NCBI GenBank assembly: GCA_020310875.1
Contig: CM035415.1
Coordinates: forward strand, 195,362,432-195,426,431
DNA length: 64,000 nt
DNA from: Ceratopteris richardii
Taxonomy: Eukaryota; Streptophyta; Polypodiopsida; Polypodiales; Pteridaceae
Reading direction: 5' to 3'
The position numbers and the translations under genes were made by a program. Within the stretch, counting starts at the first letter, position 1; every line of letters starts with the position of its first letter. Shown here in pieces: positions 7,501 to 16,045 of this stretch. The notes beneath the pieces were generated by a model. It did not search any database. It had not been told where the DNA came from and saw nothing but the letters and a program-made list of their open reading frames with translations.

Positions 7501-10406
7501 GCCGCATTCAATTGTCTGCTGGCATAGGCAATTGGAAGATCCATATTACCTTCACCAGTAGGTTGTGCAAGCACACATCCAATGGCATAATTGGATGCAT
7601 CCACATGAACATGGAATGGCTTATTCCAATCTGGTGTGGTCAAGATTGGTGCTGAACATAATCTTCGTTTAAGCTCTTGGAAGGAATTTTCGCATTCATC
7701 CGTCCACTCAAAGTTTGTCAGAAGTCCGTACATGGGCTTTGCAATGACAGCATACATGTGTATAAATCGTCGATAATAACAACAATGCCCCATGAAAACT
7801 TGTACTTCCTTGACATTCTTTGGCCTAGGTAGCTCTGCTATGGCTCTCACTTTTTCTTCGTCGGTAGATATGCCATTCTTTGACACTATGTGTCCTAGAA
7901 TCTTGCCTTGCCTAACCATAAAAACGCACTTTTCTGGGTTCAGGCAGACTTGGTATTCTCTACATTTGTCAAAGATTTGTCTGAGTTCAGGAATATGGGT
8001 TTGCCTAATGTTGGAATGAGCACAAAGATCATCAACATAGACTTCTAAACTCTTCCTCAGGAACTCCTTAAACACATGGCACATCAGCCTCTGGAAGGTA
8101 GCTGGTGCATTGGTAAGCCCAAATGGCATTACTCTAAAAGCAAAAATGCCCCATTCTGTGGCAAAGGCTGTCTTATGCTGATCCTCTGGAGCTATGGCTA
8201 CTTGATTGTAGCCCGAAAATCCATCAAGGAAGCTGTACACTTCCTTGCCTGCCACTCTTTCTAAGAGATGTTCTGTGATGGGAAGCGGATAGTTATCTCG
8301 AATCGTGGCGGCATTAACCTTTTTCAAGTTAATGCACACACGCAGTTTGCCATTCTTCTTGGGCACCACTACGATGGGGGATACCCATTCAGTGTGCTCA
8401 ATTTCATAGATAAATCCAGCTTCAACCAGTCTATCTATCTCTTCTTTGATCTTAGCGGCGTAATTATCGTTGTATGTATAAGGCTTTTGCTTAGAGGGTT
8501 TAGCATCTGAGATCATGGGAATAGTGTGTGAGCATATGTCCGGGTCAACCCCTTTCAAATCCTTGTAACTCCAAGCGAATACATCTCTGTATTCTCTTAG
8601 CAAGGCAATCAGTTCATGCTCTTCTTCTTCTGTCAGGTCATGGCCTATATACGTGCATCTCTCCTCTCCTTCTTCTATGGCCACTACTATTTTCTTGGTG
8701 GTTTCTTTGTTATCATAGGCCTCTCCTGATTGTGCTTCTCGTTTAGGCATTCTTATCATGACTCTCCTGTCATCCATCTCATACTTCTTAAAATTTTCTG
8801 GGACCTCAAACAAAGATTCTTCCTCCTCTGGTGAGACTTCTTTCTTCTTCCGTTTCTTTCCTTCTTCCTTCGGGGTCATATGTGTCGCTAATCTTACATC
8901 ATTTGTAACCTCTCCATGCCTCTGGGGTTGAAATTCTACTTCATGGAAATATTCTTCATCTGATGCAAATGGTGGGTCCATAATGATTGATTCTAGATCG
9001 GAGTCACTTGCATCCTCAAATGCATCAGGGCTAGGTTCGCATTCTTCTAGAACTGCGTCTCCCATGATTGGCTCTATGGAGAAGACTGAAATATCATAGC
9101 CATCCTCATCACAGTGAGGTGTCCATTGTTCTTCGTTGATGGCTACGTCCATTGTTGCTAAGATTTCTGCCCAACCGTGAGGTTCAAATTCTTCGTCTGG
9201 AAAAACTACAGGTGCATAGGCTGGGTCTTGGATTGATCTATGGGTTTCTTTCGCACCTACCTCTCTGGCTTTCTCTCTCTTCTCTTCCTCTACTGCTACC
9301 TTGCACATCCATAAGTGAGTATCTTCATGCATCCATGAGGATCCAGACCCTATGGAATGCACCGATTCTGTATCATCTTTGGCTCTATGGATGGGATTCC
9401 ACTGGATAGGAGGTACATCCCTATGAGAGTAATCTTTGAGATTGACTTTGGTTGTAACACCCAAGTGTTGCAGATACAAAGAATTGGTTCCCCAATCCTG
9501 TACCACTTGCAACTGTCGCATAAATGGTCTTCCCAAAATCATCTCATAGGCATGATTTTTGCTGAAGTCACATATAGCAAAACTATGCTCAAACTCGACA
9601 CCACAAGTGGTGAGAGTTATTCCTTCTAGCAATCCTAGGGGTCTCTCTATGTGACCATCGGCCATTTGCAATTTCATTCTCGTTGGTCTGAGTGCCGGCT
9701 TGCCCCAATGCTTCCAAAGGGAAGTGGTGGCAATTGCAACTCCTGCACCTGAGTCCAAAATTGCCTTAGTGGTGTAGTCCTGGTAGGTAATGGGAAGATA
9801 GGTGTTCCCTTCTTCACCTTCACACATATCTCCTATGTTGTCCAAGGGAATTTCTGGCACTGTCCTATGGGATCCTACCTTGGAACGAGGTTTTGCAGCT
9901 TTAGTTACCTGACTGGCTACATATTTTTGCATGTTGGGTCTATCCTCAGTCAGTTCTTCCAAAGTGAGATCGCGTTGCACCTTGGTGTTCGTTACTACCT
10001 CCGTGTTCCTTGGTATGACTGAGTCGTCGTTCCTTACCATGACTGTGGGTGCTCTCATACATGTGGACTTTGCTTCCCATGGGCCTGTGAAGTGGGGTAG
10101 CTCTTGTATGGAATTAGACTCAAAGTCCAATCTCTCGTGAGACTGAGCACTCTCATGTTCCCCGTAAATAGATGGGATGTCTTGTGGGAATTGGTCGTGT
10201 GCATCGTCCACAAGTTCAAATGGAGGGGCGACCTCACTTTCGTTATCCCATTTGTCTTCTTGAATCTCTCGTAGGAAGTCTGGTGCAAACCGATTCATAG
10301 AAGAAGAAGTGTCTGGCTCCGTAGAATTAGGCACGTAAGCAACCTGGGAAGGAGGGCTCCTTCTATCGTTGGCTCTCTCCTTGTCCCACAGATGGCTGGA
10401 GCACAA
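4527..10406 (-). CDS. pol: Pol polyprotein of element A: PR1-RT-RNase H-two HHCC modules-integrase-PR2
   Basis: A 1,959-residue reading frame. Retropepsin 1: DSG at 218-220 and ILGRPF at 290-295. An acidic linker of about 350 residues follows. RT: LPLP near 707, FLDGFSGYNQ near 727, YVDD at 790-793. RNase H: DAS near 936, TDHQ near 1003, DHLSRL near 1047. Two HHCC zinc modules: about 1141-1186 (CPIC, C) and 1267-1312 (CDVC). Integrase core: D1338, D1400 and E1436, exactly 35 residues between the last two. Retropepsin 2: DSG at 1713-1715 and LGQDW at 1783-1787. The first residues are not ancestral: homology to the relatives starts near residue 10, because the frame was separated from gag by a one-base deletion. 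The reading frame ends early at a nonsense codon. The enzyme would cleave the polyprotein, copy the RNA and insert the cDNA. Confidence 0.92.
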   Translation of the reverse strand: MCSSHLWDKERANDRRSPPSQVAYVPNSTEPDTSSSMNRFAPDFLREIQEDKWDNESEVAPPFELVDDAHDQFPQDIPSIYGEHESAQSHERLDFESNSIQELPHFTGPWEAKSTCMRAPTVMVRNDDSVIPRNTEVVTNTKVQRDLTLEELTEDRPNMQKYVASQVTKAAKPRSKVGSHRTVPEIPLDNIGDMCEGEEGNTYLPITYQDYTTKAILDSGAGVAIATTSLWKHWGKPALRPTRMKLQMADGHIERPLGLLEGITLTTCGVEFEHSFAICDFSKNHAYEMILGRPFMRQLQVVQDWGTNSLYLQHLGVTTKVNLKDYSHRDVPPIQWNPIHRAKDDTESVHSIGSGSSWMHEDTHLWMCKVAVEEEKREKAREVGAKETHRSIQDPAYAPVVFPDEEFEPHGWAEILATMDVAINEEQWTPHCDEDGYDISVFSIEPIMGDAVLEECEPSPDAFEDASDSDLESIIMDPPFASDEEYFHEVEFQPQRHGEVTNDVRLATHMTPKEEGKKRKKKEVSPEEEESLFEVPENFKKYEMDDRRVMIRMPKREAQSGEAYDNKETTKKIVVAIEEGEERCTYIGHDLTEEEEHELIALLREYRDVFAWSYKDLKGVDPDICSHTIPMISDAKPSKQKPYTYNDNYAAKIKEEIDRLVEAGFIYEIEHTEWVSPIVVVPKKNGKLRVCINLKKVNAATIRDNYPLPITEHLLERVAGKEVYSFLDGFSGYNQVAIAPEDQHKTAFATEWGIFAFRVMPFGLTNAPATFQRLMCHVFKEFLRKSLEVYVDDLCAHSNIRQTHIPELRQIFDKCREYQVCLNPEKCVFMVRQGKILGHIVSKNGISTDEEKVRAIAELPRPKNVKEVQVFMGHCCYYRRFIHMYAVIAKPMYGLLTNFEWTDECENSFQELKRRLCSAPILTTPDWNKPFHVHVDASNYAIGCVLAQPTGEGNMDLPIAYASRQLNAAERNYTTTEREGLGMVYAVKKFRHYLLANKFKIFTDHQALLYLVNKPCNTGRLVRWFLLLMEYDFEVVVRKGRTHLRADHLSRLTSGEAPQGVSDDLPDAYLFNLEVVPQWAKPLVPVLTYGPNHPVVNTRNREVVKAQKYHIMAGSMYKHTDQGILACCVEEDEYSKWLQLAHVGALEQHHSKQRTLQTLRRLGVHWPTMESDVQKLCKECPICCTKPPVEHATLYQVSIVPDWSEPLVSFLRTNTFPPDMTLARKRSLEQKAQDYSLVGDKLYKRGKDGYLRLCVHESEYLKILETAHQGVAGGHFGPDRVIKAILFAGFWWPTLHMDAHTYVKRCDVCQRTQYPIRKDEMPLKPMMGGRAFSKWGIDFVGPINPPAKGSHAEYIIVATDYLTKWVEVKATTKNDAQTTAKFLFENVFTRYGLPIELVSDRGTHFLNEVIENLLQEFLVIHKKSAPYHPQANGQAESTNKILCNVLTKLVNTKRSDWDKQLHHAVWAYRVAYKTVLQATPFQMVFGQNAVLPLDFLIPTLRVAQEHEWTGHELSSRIFDLERLGETRLRAAARIYAAKKRQKAYFDADVKDKGLKAGDLVLVYTLKQHARKLEKRGYGPMVINRISTSGAVQLATLEGDVLPNYISGCRVKLYQEPLTEEMLSRLNTAKKRKEEEKRIREEAQAEALERIRRMKLRRQGREQPRTNDYADEGYHMAMCEVAGTSSPRITDRRPFVTLDIGQGKSARTVRALIDSGAATSAVRMSYCQELQLTVNPVEAYLIGLGGVETPCMGEVELPLYIHDEAMTVKVLVCQDEDLTEPLVLGQDWIYDQAVNLNLRSGLLQVWVNHSRITVELDNGALKKLEKAQTPGPSRGAHEVDHAVLVQNYVLQRNDIRKKGVRDAKELPKARRRQQPKVEQRQKKQSTTYAGHQKNLRSRMSQQVNQVWVRKGEHPIAPTPTARAKPLINNHQHVTNKRSSGNSSANVKSIWVPKRSMKASP

Positions 10407-13400
10407 GCTTCTTGGAGAGGATTACTTATTCTATTACTCTTCGGAGCAGGCTCATACGCTCTCCTAGAAGGAATGTGGGTCACCTGTGGAGGTACATAAG
10501 CTTTCGGGGGAGGCCCATCTGCCGTTTGGGGAGGAAGATAGGCTCCTTGAGGAGGCACATGGGCTTCCTGAAGAGGCTGGCTTATCCGTTCTCTTGCCCT
10601 TTCCCTTCTTTGAGGGGCAGGTTCCCTTTCTGAATGTGCAATTAGCTTCTCTATTCTTTCTAACAGTCCATCAAAGTGTAATTGCGTCTTAGCTGAACTA
10701 GAGATGTTGAATAGGCGGCTGGCCTCAAACATTGTCTGAGCCAATTCTACCATTTTGGCACAAATCTTAGTTCGTTCAAGCTCTAGCTCGGCTCTAGGGT
10801 AGCATTTTTCATGATCGGTTATGGTTGGCCCTTCTTGGATTCTGGCCTGATATGCTTTAAGCATCATGTTTAGGTCTTCAGGAGTGGGATCTGCTAGGAC
10901 TGATCCTACTCTAGGGGGTGGTGGGATTCGATGAGGCGGTGGGGAAGGTGGTGGGTCGGATGGAGATGGGAGTGGTGGAGGCGGGGTAATGTGAGAGGGA
11001 GTTTGAGCTGTGAGTTCAGTTATCCTTGCTTTGGTTTCTCTTATGCTTTCCTCAAGCTCACTCATCTTTTTGGCCCATTGTCGTTTCATTCTTTCTCGAC
11101 TATCTTTCCATGCTCTAGTCCTTTTCTTTGTTACGCTCTCGGTTTCACTCGCCTCTGAGTTCTTATCTTGGTTTACCCCTTGATTCTGCTGCAAGGCTTG
11201 AGCACGAGTGACTACCTGTACGGGAGCAGTGGAAGTGACACTTCCTGTGGAATCTACCACTAACCCAATAACGTTGATTGGAGTGATTTTTGGCATATTG
11301 TTAGGATTCTTAGGGCAATCTCGTAAGAGGTGTTCTTTTCCACAATCTTGGCAAAAGCCTTGGATCGTCACGGACTGATTTTGTGTAGGTGGAGGTAAGG
11401 GACAATCACGAACGAAGTGATCCCCCTGACATCGGTAGCATGGTCCTCTAGGAAAGGGTGGTCGTACCTGCCTAGGTTGAGGCCTAGGGTTGGGGTTTGC
11501 ATACATGACATTCGTGTAATCCGACTCCCAACTAGGTTCACTTGGTTCTTCACTATAGTAGGACTCACCATGTTCTGGAGACTGCATGTAGTAAGCCTGG
11601 GGACTATCGACATGTGTCGAATCAAAGCTATGGTCACTCGGGTCACTTTCAGAGATCAAAGGGGTTACTGGTACTATGGCCCTATTCAGGTTTTCTTCTG
11701 CCACAGCATACTTTACTGGAATCACGTTAGCGGGGTTTGGAGGCTGTTGAGCTAGCACCGGTTGGGGTCTCTGTTGGGCCTGATATGGTTGCTGATAGGT
11801 TTGTTGGGGTCTAGCATATTGTGGTGGTGGATTTTGGTTCTGGTACCGGCCTTGTTGGTAGGGCTGCGGATAGGGTTGCCTAACTGCCTGCTTGTTGTAT
11901 GGGCAATCTTGTGCGGTGTGATTGGTGTATCTCCGTTCTATGGTGCAGTACTGGCTACTAGGGTTTACTTGGGGTTGAGCCATAATAGGGCAGACATTCG
12001 CCATATGGTCACCACCGCATGTATAGCACCTTTTCACAGGAGCAAACCTTGGGATTTGTTTGCTAGTTACACCTAATTTCTGAGCTACTTTTTCGGCAAG
12101 TTCCTCAATTGATGTGGACTGCATGGAAGAGTGACTAGATGCACTATCTGAATCTTTGTAGATTTTGGAAAGCTCTAGTTCTTCCCCTAGGTTATCTTCA
12201 ATGTCAATGCACATGCGTACACACTCTTCTATAGTCCTAGGGTCCTTCAGATACACATAGGATCTCAATTTCGTACTCAGCAATCCATCAAGGAATAAGG
12301 CTACTTGTTTAGCAGATGTGGGTAGTTCCGAAATAGGGCACCTTTCCAGATATTGTCTAAATCTTCTTCCGGCCAATCTGACAGTCTCTTGGGGGGTCTG
12401 TTTGAAGCTGTGAATCAATGAGGAGGTATTGTGTCTTATGCCACTCTTAGAGAACTCTACGATGAAAGCCTCTAGGAGTTGGTCTATGCTCCTGAAATGA
12501 CGCTCATCCAATGGTTGAAACCATGTAAGTGCTGTGTTCCTAAGGGTTAGACCGAAGGCATTGTACTGCGTGAACAGATCCTCAACCTGTTCAGCTCTCA
12601 AGACTTGCTTGAACTCCGCCACATGATCATAGGGATCTCCTGTGCCGTCAAAGTAATTCTTCATGGACTTAACTAGCTGGGTGGGTCTCAAAGTTCTTGC
12701 GTGCTCTCTAGGCCTCGGCAGAGGGAATCCATCTACATTTCTTTGGTTCCTGTGGGCTCTATGCCTCTCAGGAGGTTCTACCCTATTCGTCTCCGTTCTC
12801 GTTCTTTCTCTGCCCACTGGGTTGGCAAAACTTACTTCTGGTCTATCTCTACTTCTGTCTCTTTGCGTACCATGAGCTTGGGAAGTTCCAGCCCCAGGGT
12901 GACCATAGGATACATTTGATCTTGGTTGAGGGAAAATAAATTCACCCTTCCAAGTGTAAGCATGCCTATCATTTTCTGTCACCACAAAGATCCGTTCTGA
13001 AGCATGATCTAAATAGGTCACTCTGCCTGGGCTATCCGGATCCTTAAACTCATAGATCATGATATTTCCTATGTCTGTCGGCTGATTAGACTTATACCTC
13101 CAAAAGGCTTCATCAGTTTCTCGATTGAGGAGCAACTCTATGCTCTTGTTGTCTTGGGGGACCCATTCAGGCGTGATAATCCTAGTGAGAACTGATTTAC
13201 CTCGAGGGGTTCTAGGTTCCGCACCCATGTTCCCTTGTTCTAGGTCACCTAAGTCCGCTTCTGAGATTACATTCCCAAAGTCATCGGTCCTATCAGGGTG
13301 ACTAGTGACTACATATATAGTTCCTTCTTTGTCCAGGTATGCACCATTTTCAAACTTGACAGCTGGGTGCTCTAGTCCAATGGATTGATCAGGGTTTTTA

Positions 13401-13702
13401 ATCTGGACCACCGATCTTCCTAGGCCGTCCTCATAGATGCTAGCACCTAGTCGGTTGGTCCTAAGGTACTCCAGCTGCGTTTTGTAAGGGCCTTCTACCC
13501 TGTACAGGTAAGGCACTCCTGAACTTCCCGTAGGTCTGTCCATGCCTTGAGACATTTCTGACTCACTGGTCTCAGAGCTAGGGTAGTATGAGTGGTGGCT
13601 CAACTGCTGGGCCCAAGACCTGGCAGTGTGATTGACACTAGCCTCTGAAGACCTAAGGCTTTGTCTTTCCCTTGCTAAATGTCGTCCTGATCTAAGGTTC
13701 AT
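10295..13702 (-). CDS. gag: Gag of element A
   Basis: 1,135 residues from ATG at 13702 (MNLRSGRHL, the same start as in elements B and D). About 1-340: element-specific N-terminal region with a repeated YLD...VVT...DR motif. About 350-505: capsid-like retrotransposon Gag region (YFDGTGDPYDHV, ALTWFQPL, RRFRQYLERCP). Zinc knuckles with unusual CX2CX3HX4C spacing at about 559-571 (RCYTCGGDH), near 750 (CYRCQGDH) and near 780 (CQDCGKEH), plus a degenerate one near 586-600. Then a basic coiled coil (RERMKRQW...ELEESIRE), a proline-rich stretch and PPQ-containing repeats. The last ~35 residues are a frameshifted artefact: relative to B a base was lost near 10400, so the frame runs out of phase across the overlap with pol. 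In relative F this part of gag runs straight into pol. Confidence 0.9.
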   Translation of the reverse strand: MNLRSGRHLARERQSLRSSEASVNHTARSWAQQLSHHSYYPSSETSESEMSQGMDRPTGSSGVPYLYRVEGPYKTQLEYLRTNRLGASIYEDGLGRSVVQIKNPDQSIGLEHPAVKFENGAYLDKEGTIYVVTSHPDRTDDFGNVISEADLGDLEQGNMGAEPRTPRGKSVLTRIITPEWVPQDNKSIELLLNRETDEAFWRYKSNQPTDIGNIMIYEFKDPDSPGRVTYLDHASERIFVVTENDRHAYTWKGEFIFPQPRSNVSYGHPGAGTSQAHGTQRDRSRDRPEVSFANPVGRERTRTETNRVEPPERHRAHRNQRNVDGFPLPRPREHARTLRPTQLVKSMKNYFDGTGDPYDHVAEFKQVLRAEQVEDLFTQYNAFGLTLRNTALTWFQPLDERHFRSIDQLLEAFIVEFSKSGIRHNTSSLIHSFKQTPQETVRLAGRRFRQYLERCPISELPTSAKQVALFLDGLLSTKLRSYVYLKDPRTIEECVRMCIDIEDNLGEELELSKIYKDSDSASSHSSMQSTSIEELAEKVAQKLGVTSKQIPRFAPVKRCYTCGGDHMANVCPIMAQPQVNPSSQYCTIERRYTNHTAQDCPYNKQAVRQPYPQPYQQGRYQNQNPPPQYARPQQTYQQPYQAQQRPQPVLAQQPPNPANVIPVKYAVAEENLNRAIVPVTPLISESDPSDHSFDSTHVDSPQAYYMQSPEHGESYYSEEPSEPSWESDYTNVMYANPNPRPQPRQVRPPFPRGPCYRCQGDHFVRDCPLPPPTQNQSVTIQGFCQDCGKEHLLRDCPKNPNNMPKITPINVIGLVVDSTGSVTSTAPVQVVTRAQALQQNQGVNQDKNSEASETESVTKKRTRAWKDSRERMKRQWAKKMSELEESIRETKARITELTAQTPSHITPPPPLPSPSDPPPSPPPHRIPPPPRVGSVLADPTPEDLNMMLKAYQARIQEGPTITDHEKCYPRAELELERTKICAKMVELAQTMFEASRLFNISSSAKTQLHFDGLLERIEKLIAHSEREPAPQRRERARERISQPLQEAHVPPQGAYLPPQTADGPPPKAYVPPQVTHIPSRRAYEPAPKSNRISNPLQEACAPAICGTRREPTIEGALLPRLLTCLILRSQTLLLL

Positions 13703-14390
13703 ATGCCTAACTGATTAGCCCAATTTTTTCCAGAGTACAACCTCGTTGCCGATTAATTGGTATCAGTAACTTGATTCGTTTTAGTTATTTTATCACGTTT
13801 GAGTTCTTGTCTGATATCACGTCGTCGGAATACTTGAGTGTTCTTCGTACTTTTAGGTTGATCGTTCCACGTTAGGTTCTTTCCTTTATGTTACCGACCG
13901 TACAGAGATTAGATTTTTATCTTGAACTTGAGTTTTTAGGTAGTCTTCAACTTGATGACTGCCTATCGTCGCTCTGACTTACTCCTACCTCTCGTCGTTC
14001 TTAGCCTAAGCTATGAATTGACAGAGGGGGTTAAAAGTGTCCAACCTTTTGTTTCTTGCTCGGTTGCCCTTGAGTGCCCAGGAAATGTGTTCCCAAGCTC
14101 GCACTTACACTTGCTTAGAACGCCTCTCGATGCTCTGTAAGAGTTTCAAAGTTAGCTTTGAAATTTACATTCCAAAGACAGAACCAATTATTTTCATTCA
14201 TGTAGCACAAACACAAACTTGCATAGTGATTTTCAAGAAAACAATCCTAAGGACCCCTGACTTTGATCCCCCTGGGTATGGTCAACTTCAAAATACCCTA
14301 TCTAAAAATCAATGCATTATCTTTATAAAAAACAGTTGAGGGCGTGTAGTATATGCTACGAGCTTTCCAACAAGCCCTAGAGCTCAAAAA

Positions 14391-14427
14391 ATGGATCTCG
14401 TATGAAAAAGTTGTGACCGTTCAGGGT
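14391..14427 (-). promoter_or_regulatory. Conserved 37-base leader block (element A copy)
   Basis: On the minus strand it begins ACCCTGAACGGTCACAAC and ends GATCCAT. It differs from the B copy at two of 37 bases, whereas the tandem arrays beside the two copies are unrelated in sequence. Sequence conserved between A and B continues for about 90 bases toward gag. A packaging or leader-structure role is inference. Confidence 0.5.
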
Positions 14428-14587
14428 TCTAGGGTTACGACAGGGTTCAAACAGGATCACTGTGCAACAGGTTTTCCCCAAGTTGTTTTCCTAAGGCTTC
14501 CCCATGTGCTCAAGAGCATAATATTTGTGCCCAAAATTAGCCCAACTTTTCAATTAACAAACCCTAAAAAAATTTGGCTAAAATTGG

Positions 14588-14911
14588 CTGTCAATCGCGA
14601 TGGATAGGGCTGTCAATCGCGATGGACACTCAGTCAATCGCGATGGACAGAGAGTGCAGTCGGTCGCGATGGACACCCAATTCAATCAATCGCGATGGAC
14701 AGGCAGTCAATCGCGATGGACAGGGACTTCAGTCAATCGCGATGGACAGGGGGTTGAGTCAATCGCGATGGACAGGCAGTCGGTCGCGATGGACAGAGAC
14801 TTCAGTCGATCGCGATGGACAAGGACTTCAGTCAATCGCGATGGACAGGCAGTCGGTCGCGATGGACAGAGCTGTCAATCGCGATGGACAGGGCTGTCAA
14901 TCGCGATGGAC
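14588..14911 (+). repeat. Tandem array of TCAATCGCGATGGACAG units (leader of element A)
   Basis: Fourteen copies of a CGCGATGGA core in 324 bases, with variable joins (GGCTG, GGACT, AGAG, GGCAG), so periods alternate between about 16 and 27 bases. Each unit GTCAATCGCGATGGAC is self-complementary except for one base pair. A stray degenerate copy (TCAATCGCAATGGACAG) sits at 15013-15029. The array is in the untranslated leader, transcribed from the minus strand. Confidence 0.9.
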
Positions 14912-15383
14912 TGAAATTTTGCAAGATTTTCAAAAATTTTAGTGGGAATGTGGTGTGCAGGGTCTCTAGTCCACTGTGGTGCACTCAGATTTACCAACAA
15001 GTGAAAATTTCTGTCAATCGCAATGGACAGAAGGCGGCGACTGCGAGACAGTTTCGTCGAGTTCCGTACCTGCACGGAAGGCTGGAGATGGTGATGTGAC
15101 CTGTACCTGCAAGATAGCTCAAGAAACATGCAAAAACAGCACATGCAATTTCGCTCTCTCGCTCTCTCTCACAAGTGAAATGAGGGAAATGAGGTGGAGG
15201 TGGGGATATAGTCAAAAAACTGAAATTTTCGCGATGATGGAGATGGACGTGGGAGATGGTGATGATGATGATGGTGATGAAGATGGTGAAGAAAGTAAAA
15301 GAAAATCTATGAGAGTGAAGAAAATACCTACAACTCCAACGCGTCAACTCTACGTCTTACCATCACACGCTCGTCCTCAAAGC

Positions 15384-15405
15384 TCGATCCCCGGCAACGG
15401 CGCCA
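15384..15405 (-). other. Primer binding site, tRNA-Asp (element A)
   Basis: TGGCGCCGTTGCCGGGGATC followed by GA on the minus strand is the complement of the 3' end of plant tRNA-Asp including CCA, as I remember that tRNA. It starts five bases after the LTR terminus. Confidence 0.88.
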
Positions 15406-15665
15406 AAATTTGGTGTAGCTCAGTGATGAGTAGCACCTCCTTTAATGTCAATCCGGGAAGACGTGAGGATGGTATGAAGACCTCGAGCAAGTGGCGGCAC
15501 AAGTGCGTGAGTGAGAAGCACACTAGCATGCACACACATACACACACACGCGCACACACGGCAAGACAAAGAGAGAGAATCAATGGAGCTTTTAGATTAC
15601 TTTCAAAATGCTCTTACAAGTTCGTTTCAATTACAATCCAACCTCAAAAATGAGCTCTCTAGCTC

Positions 15666-15673
15666 TTTTTATA
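15666..15673 (-). promoter_or_regulatory. TATA box in LTR of element A
   Basis: TATAAAAA on the minus strand within a context (AAAAACTATAAAAAGAGCTAGAG) conserved in all five LTRs of this family in the window; transcription should start some 25-35 bases further toward gag. Confidence 0.65.
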
Positions 15674-15880
15674 GTTTTTGACTAGGTTTTGGCCCTGTCC
15701 AGACCTAGTGTCCGGCCTAGTTAAAAATTAGGTTCCAGGGCCAATTTGAGGGCTCAAACGGAGTCTAAAAAATACGAAAATTGATATATAGGTACCTCTA
15801 AGGCTCCTCAAGCTCAAGGACTCCTTGGCTTGCACAAAATGGAGCTATAAAAATATGAAATGGTATTTACAATGATTGTT

Positions 15881-15896
15881 AGTGATAAGAATCACT
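15881..15896. promoter_or_regulatory. Conserved U3 inverted repeat AGTGAT-N4-ATCACT (element A)
   Basis: A perfect six-base inverted repeat around four bases. It occurs at the same place in the LTRs of B (31320-31335), D (35860-35875) and E (58282-58297), with only the loop changing, although U3 around it is divergent. Likely a dimeric factor site or RNA/DNA hairpin; role inferred. Confidence 0.45.
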
Positions 15897-16045
15897 GTTA
15901 AAAGATGTAGATTGGGAAAAATTGAAGGGCCTATCTGCCAGATTTGCGTCTACTGCTTTGTCTACTTACTCCTTCACCTTGTTCTGACTCTCTCCGTTGG
16001 CTTCCTTGTCTAGTCAGTCCTTGGGTGCCCATACTGCTCTCAACA

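Larger units (their letters stand above)
13703..15383 (-). other. Untranslated leader of element A
   Basis: About 1.7 kb between primer site and gag with no convincing long ORF on the transcribed strand. It holds a GA/TC-rich stretch near the primer site (ATGGTGATGATG-type repeats on plus, about 15235-15300), the tandem array at 14588-14911, and a 37-base block at 14391-14427 shared with the leaders of B and D. The gag-proximal part (13703-14350) shows nothing else I recognise. Confidence 0.75.
1..16045 (-). mobile_element. Ty3/gypsy element A (5' LTR to within ORF3; 3' end outside the window)
   Basis: Read right to left it holds a 5' LTR (16045-15411), an Asp-tRNA primer site (15405-15384), a long leader with a tandem array, gag, pol and a third ORF that is still open at base 1. 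It is the best preserved gypsy copy here. Visible lesions are a one-base deletion that puts pol out of frame with gag and a nonsense codon near the Pol C terminus. Its first LTR base abuts the interior of element B's 5' LTR at 16046, so A is the younger insertion and the missing front of B's LTR should lie left of the window. Assignment to the Athila/Tat group is an inference from RT and integrase motifs, primer tRNA and the third ORF. Confidence 0.9.
15411..16045 (-). repeat. 5' LTR of element A
   Basis: 635 bases on the minus strand, beginning TGTTGAGAGC at 16045 and ending CTACACCA at 15411, just before the primer site. It shares the core of the B, D and E LTRs: the AGTGAT-N4-ATCACT palindrome, the GGCCGGACACTAGGTC block, the TATA box and the TG-rich R/U5 part. 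The first ~150 bases (U3 end) are unlike B and E but show patchy similarity to D. Confidence 0.88.

Noticed and set aside
10295-10406. Programmed -1 frameshift site in the gag/pol overlap of A
   Set aside because: No slippery heptamer seen, and the offset is explained by a one-base loss relative to B and F.
14574-14942. ORFs of about 100-122 codons over the tandem arrays (also 16806-17165 and 37011-37841)
   Set aside because: They merely translate the short repeats, in several frames and with no start context or homology; the regions are leaders.
15384-15405. tRNA-Asp gene
   Set aside because: Only the 3' terminal segment matches; it is the primer site, placed exactly after the LTR.
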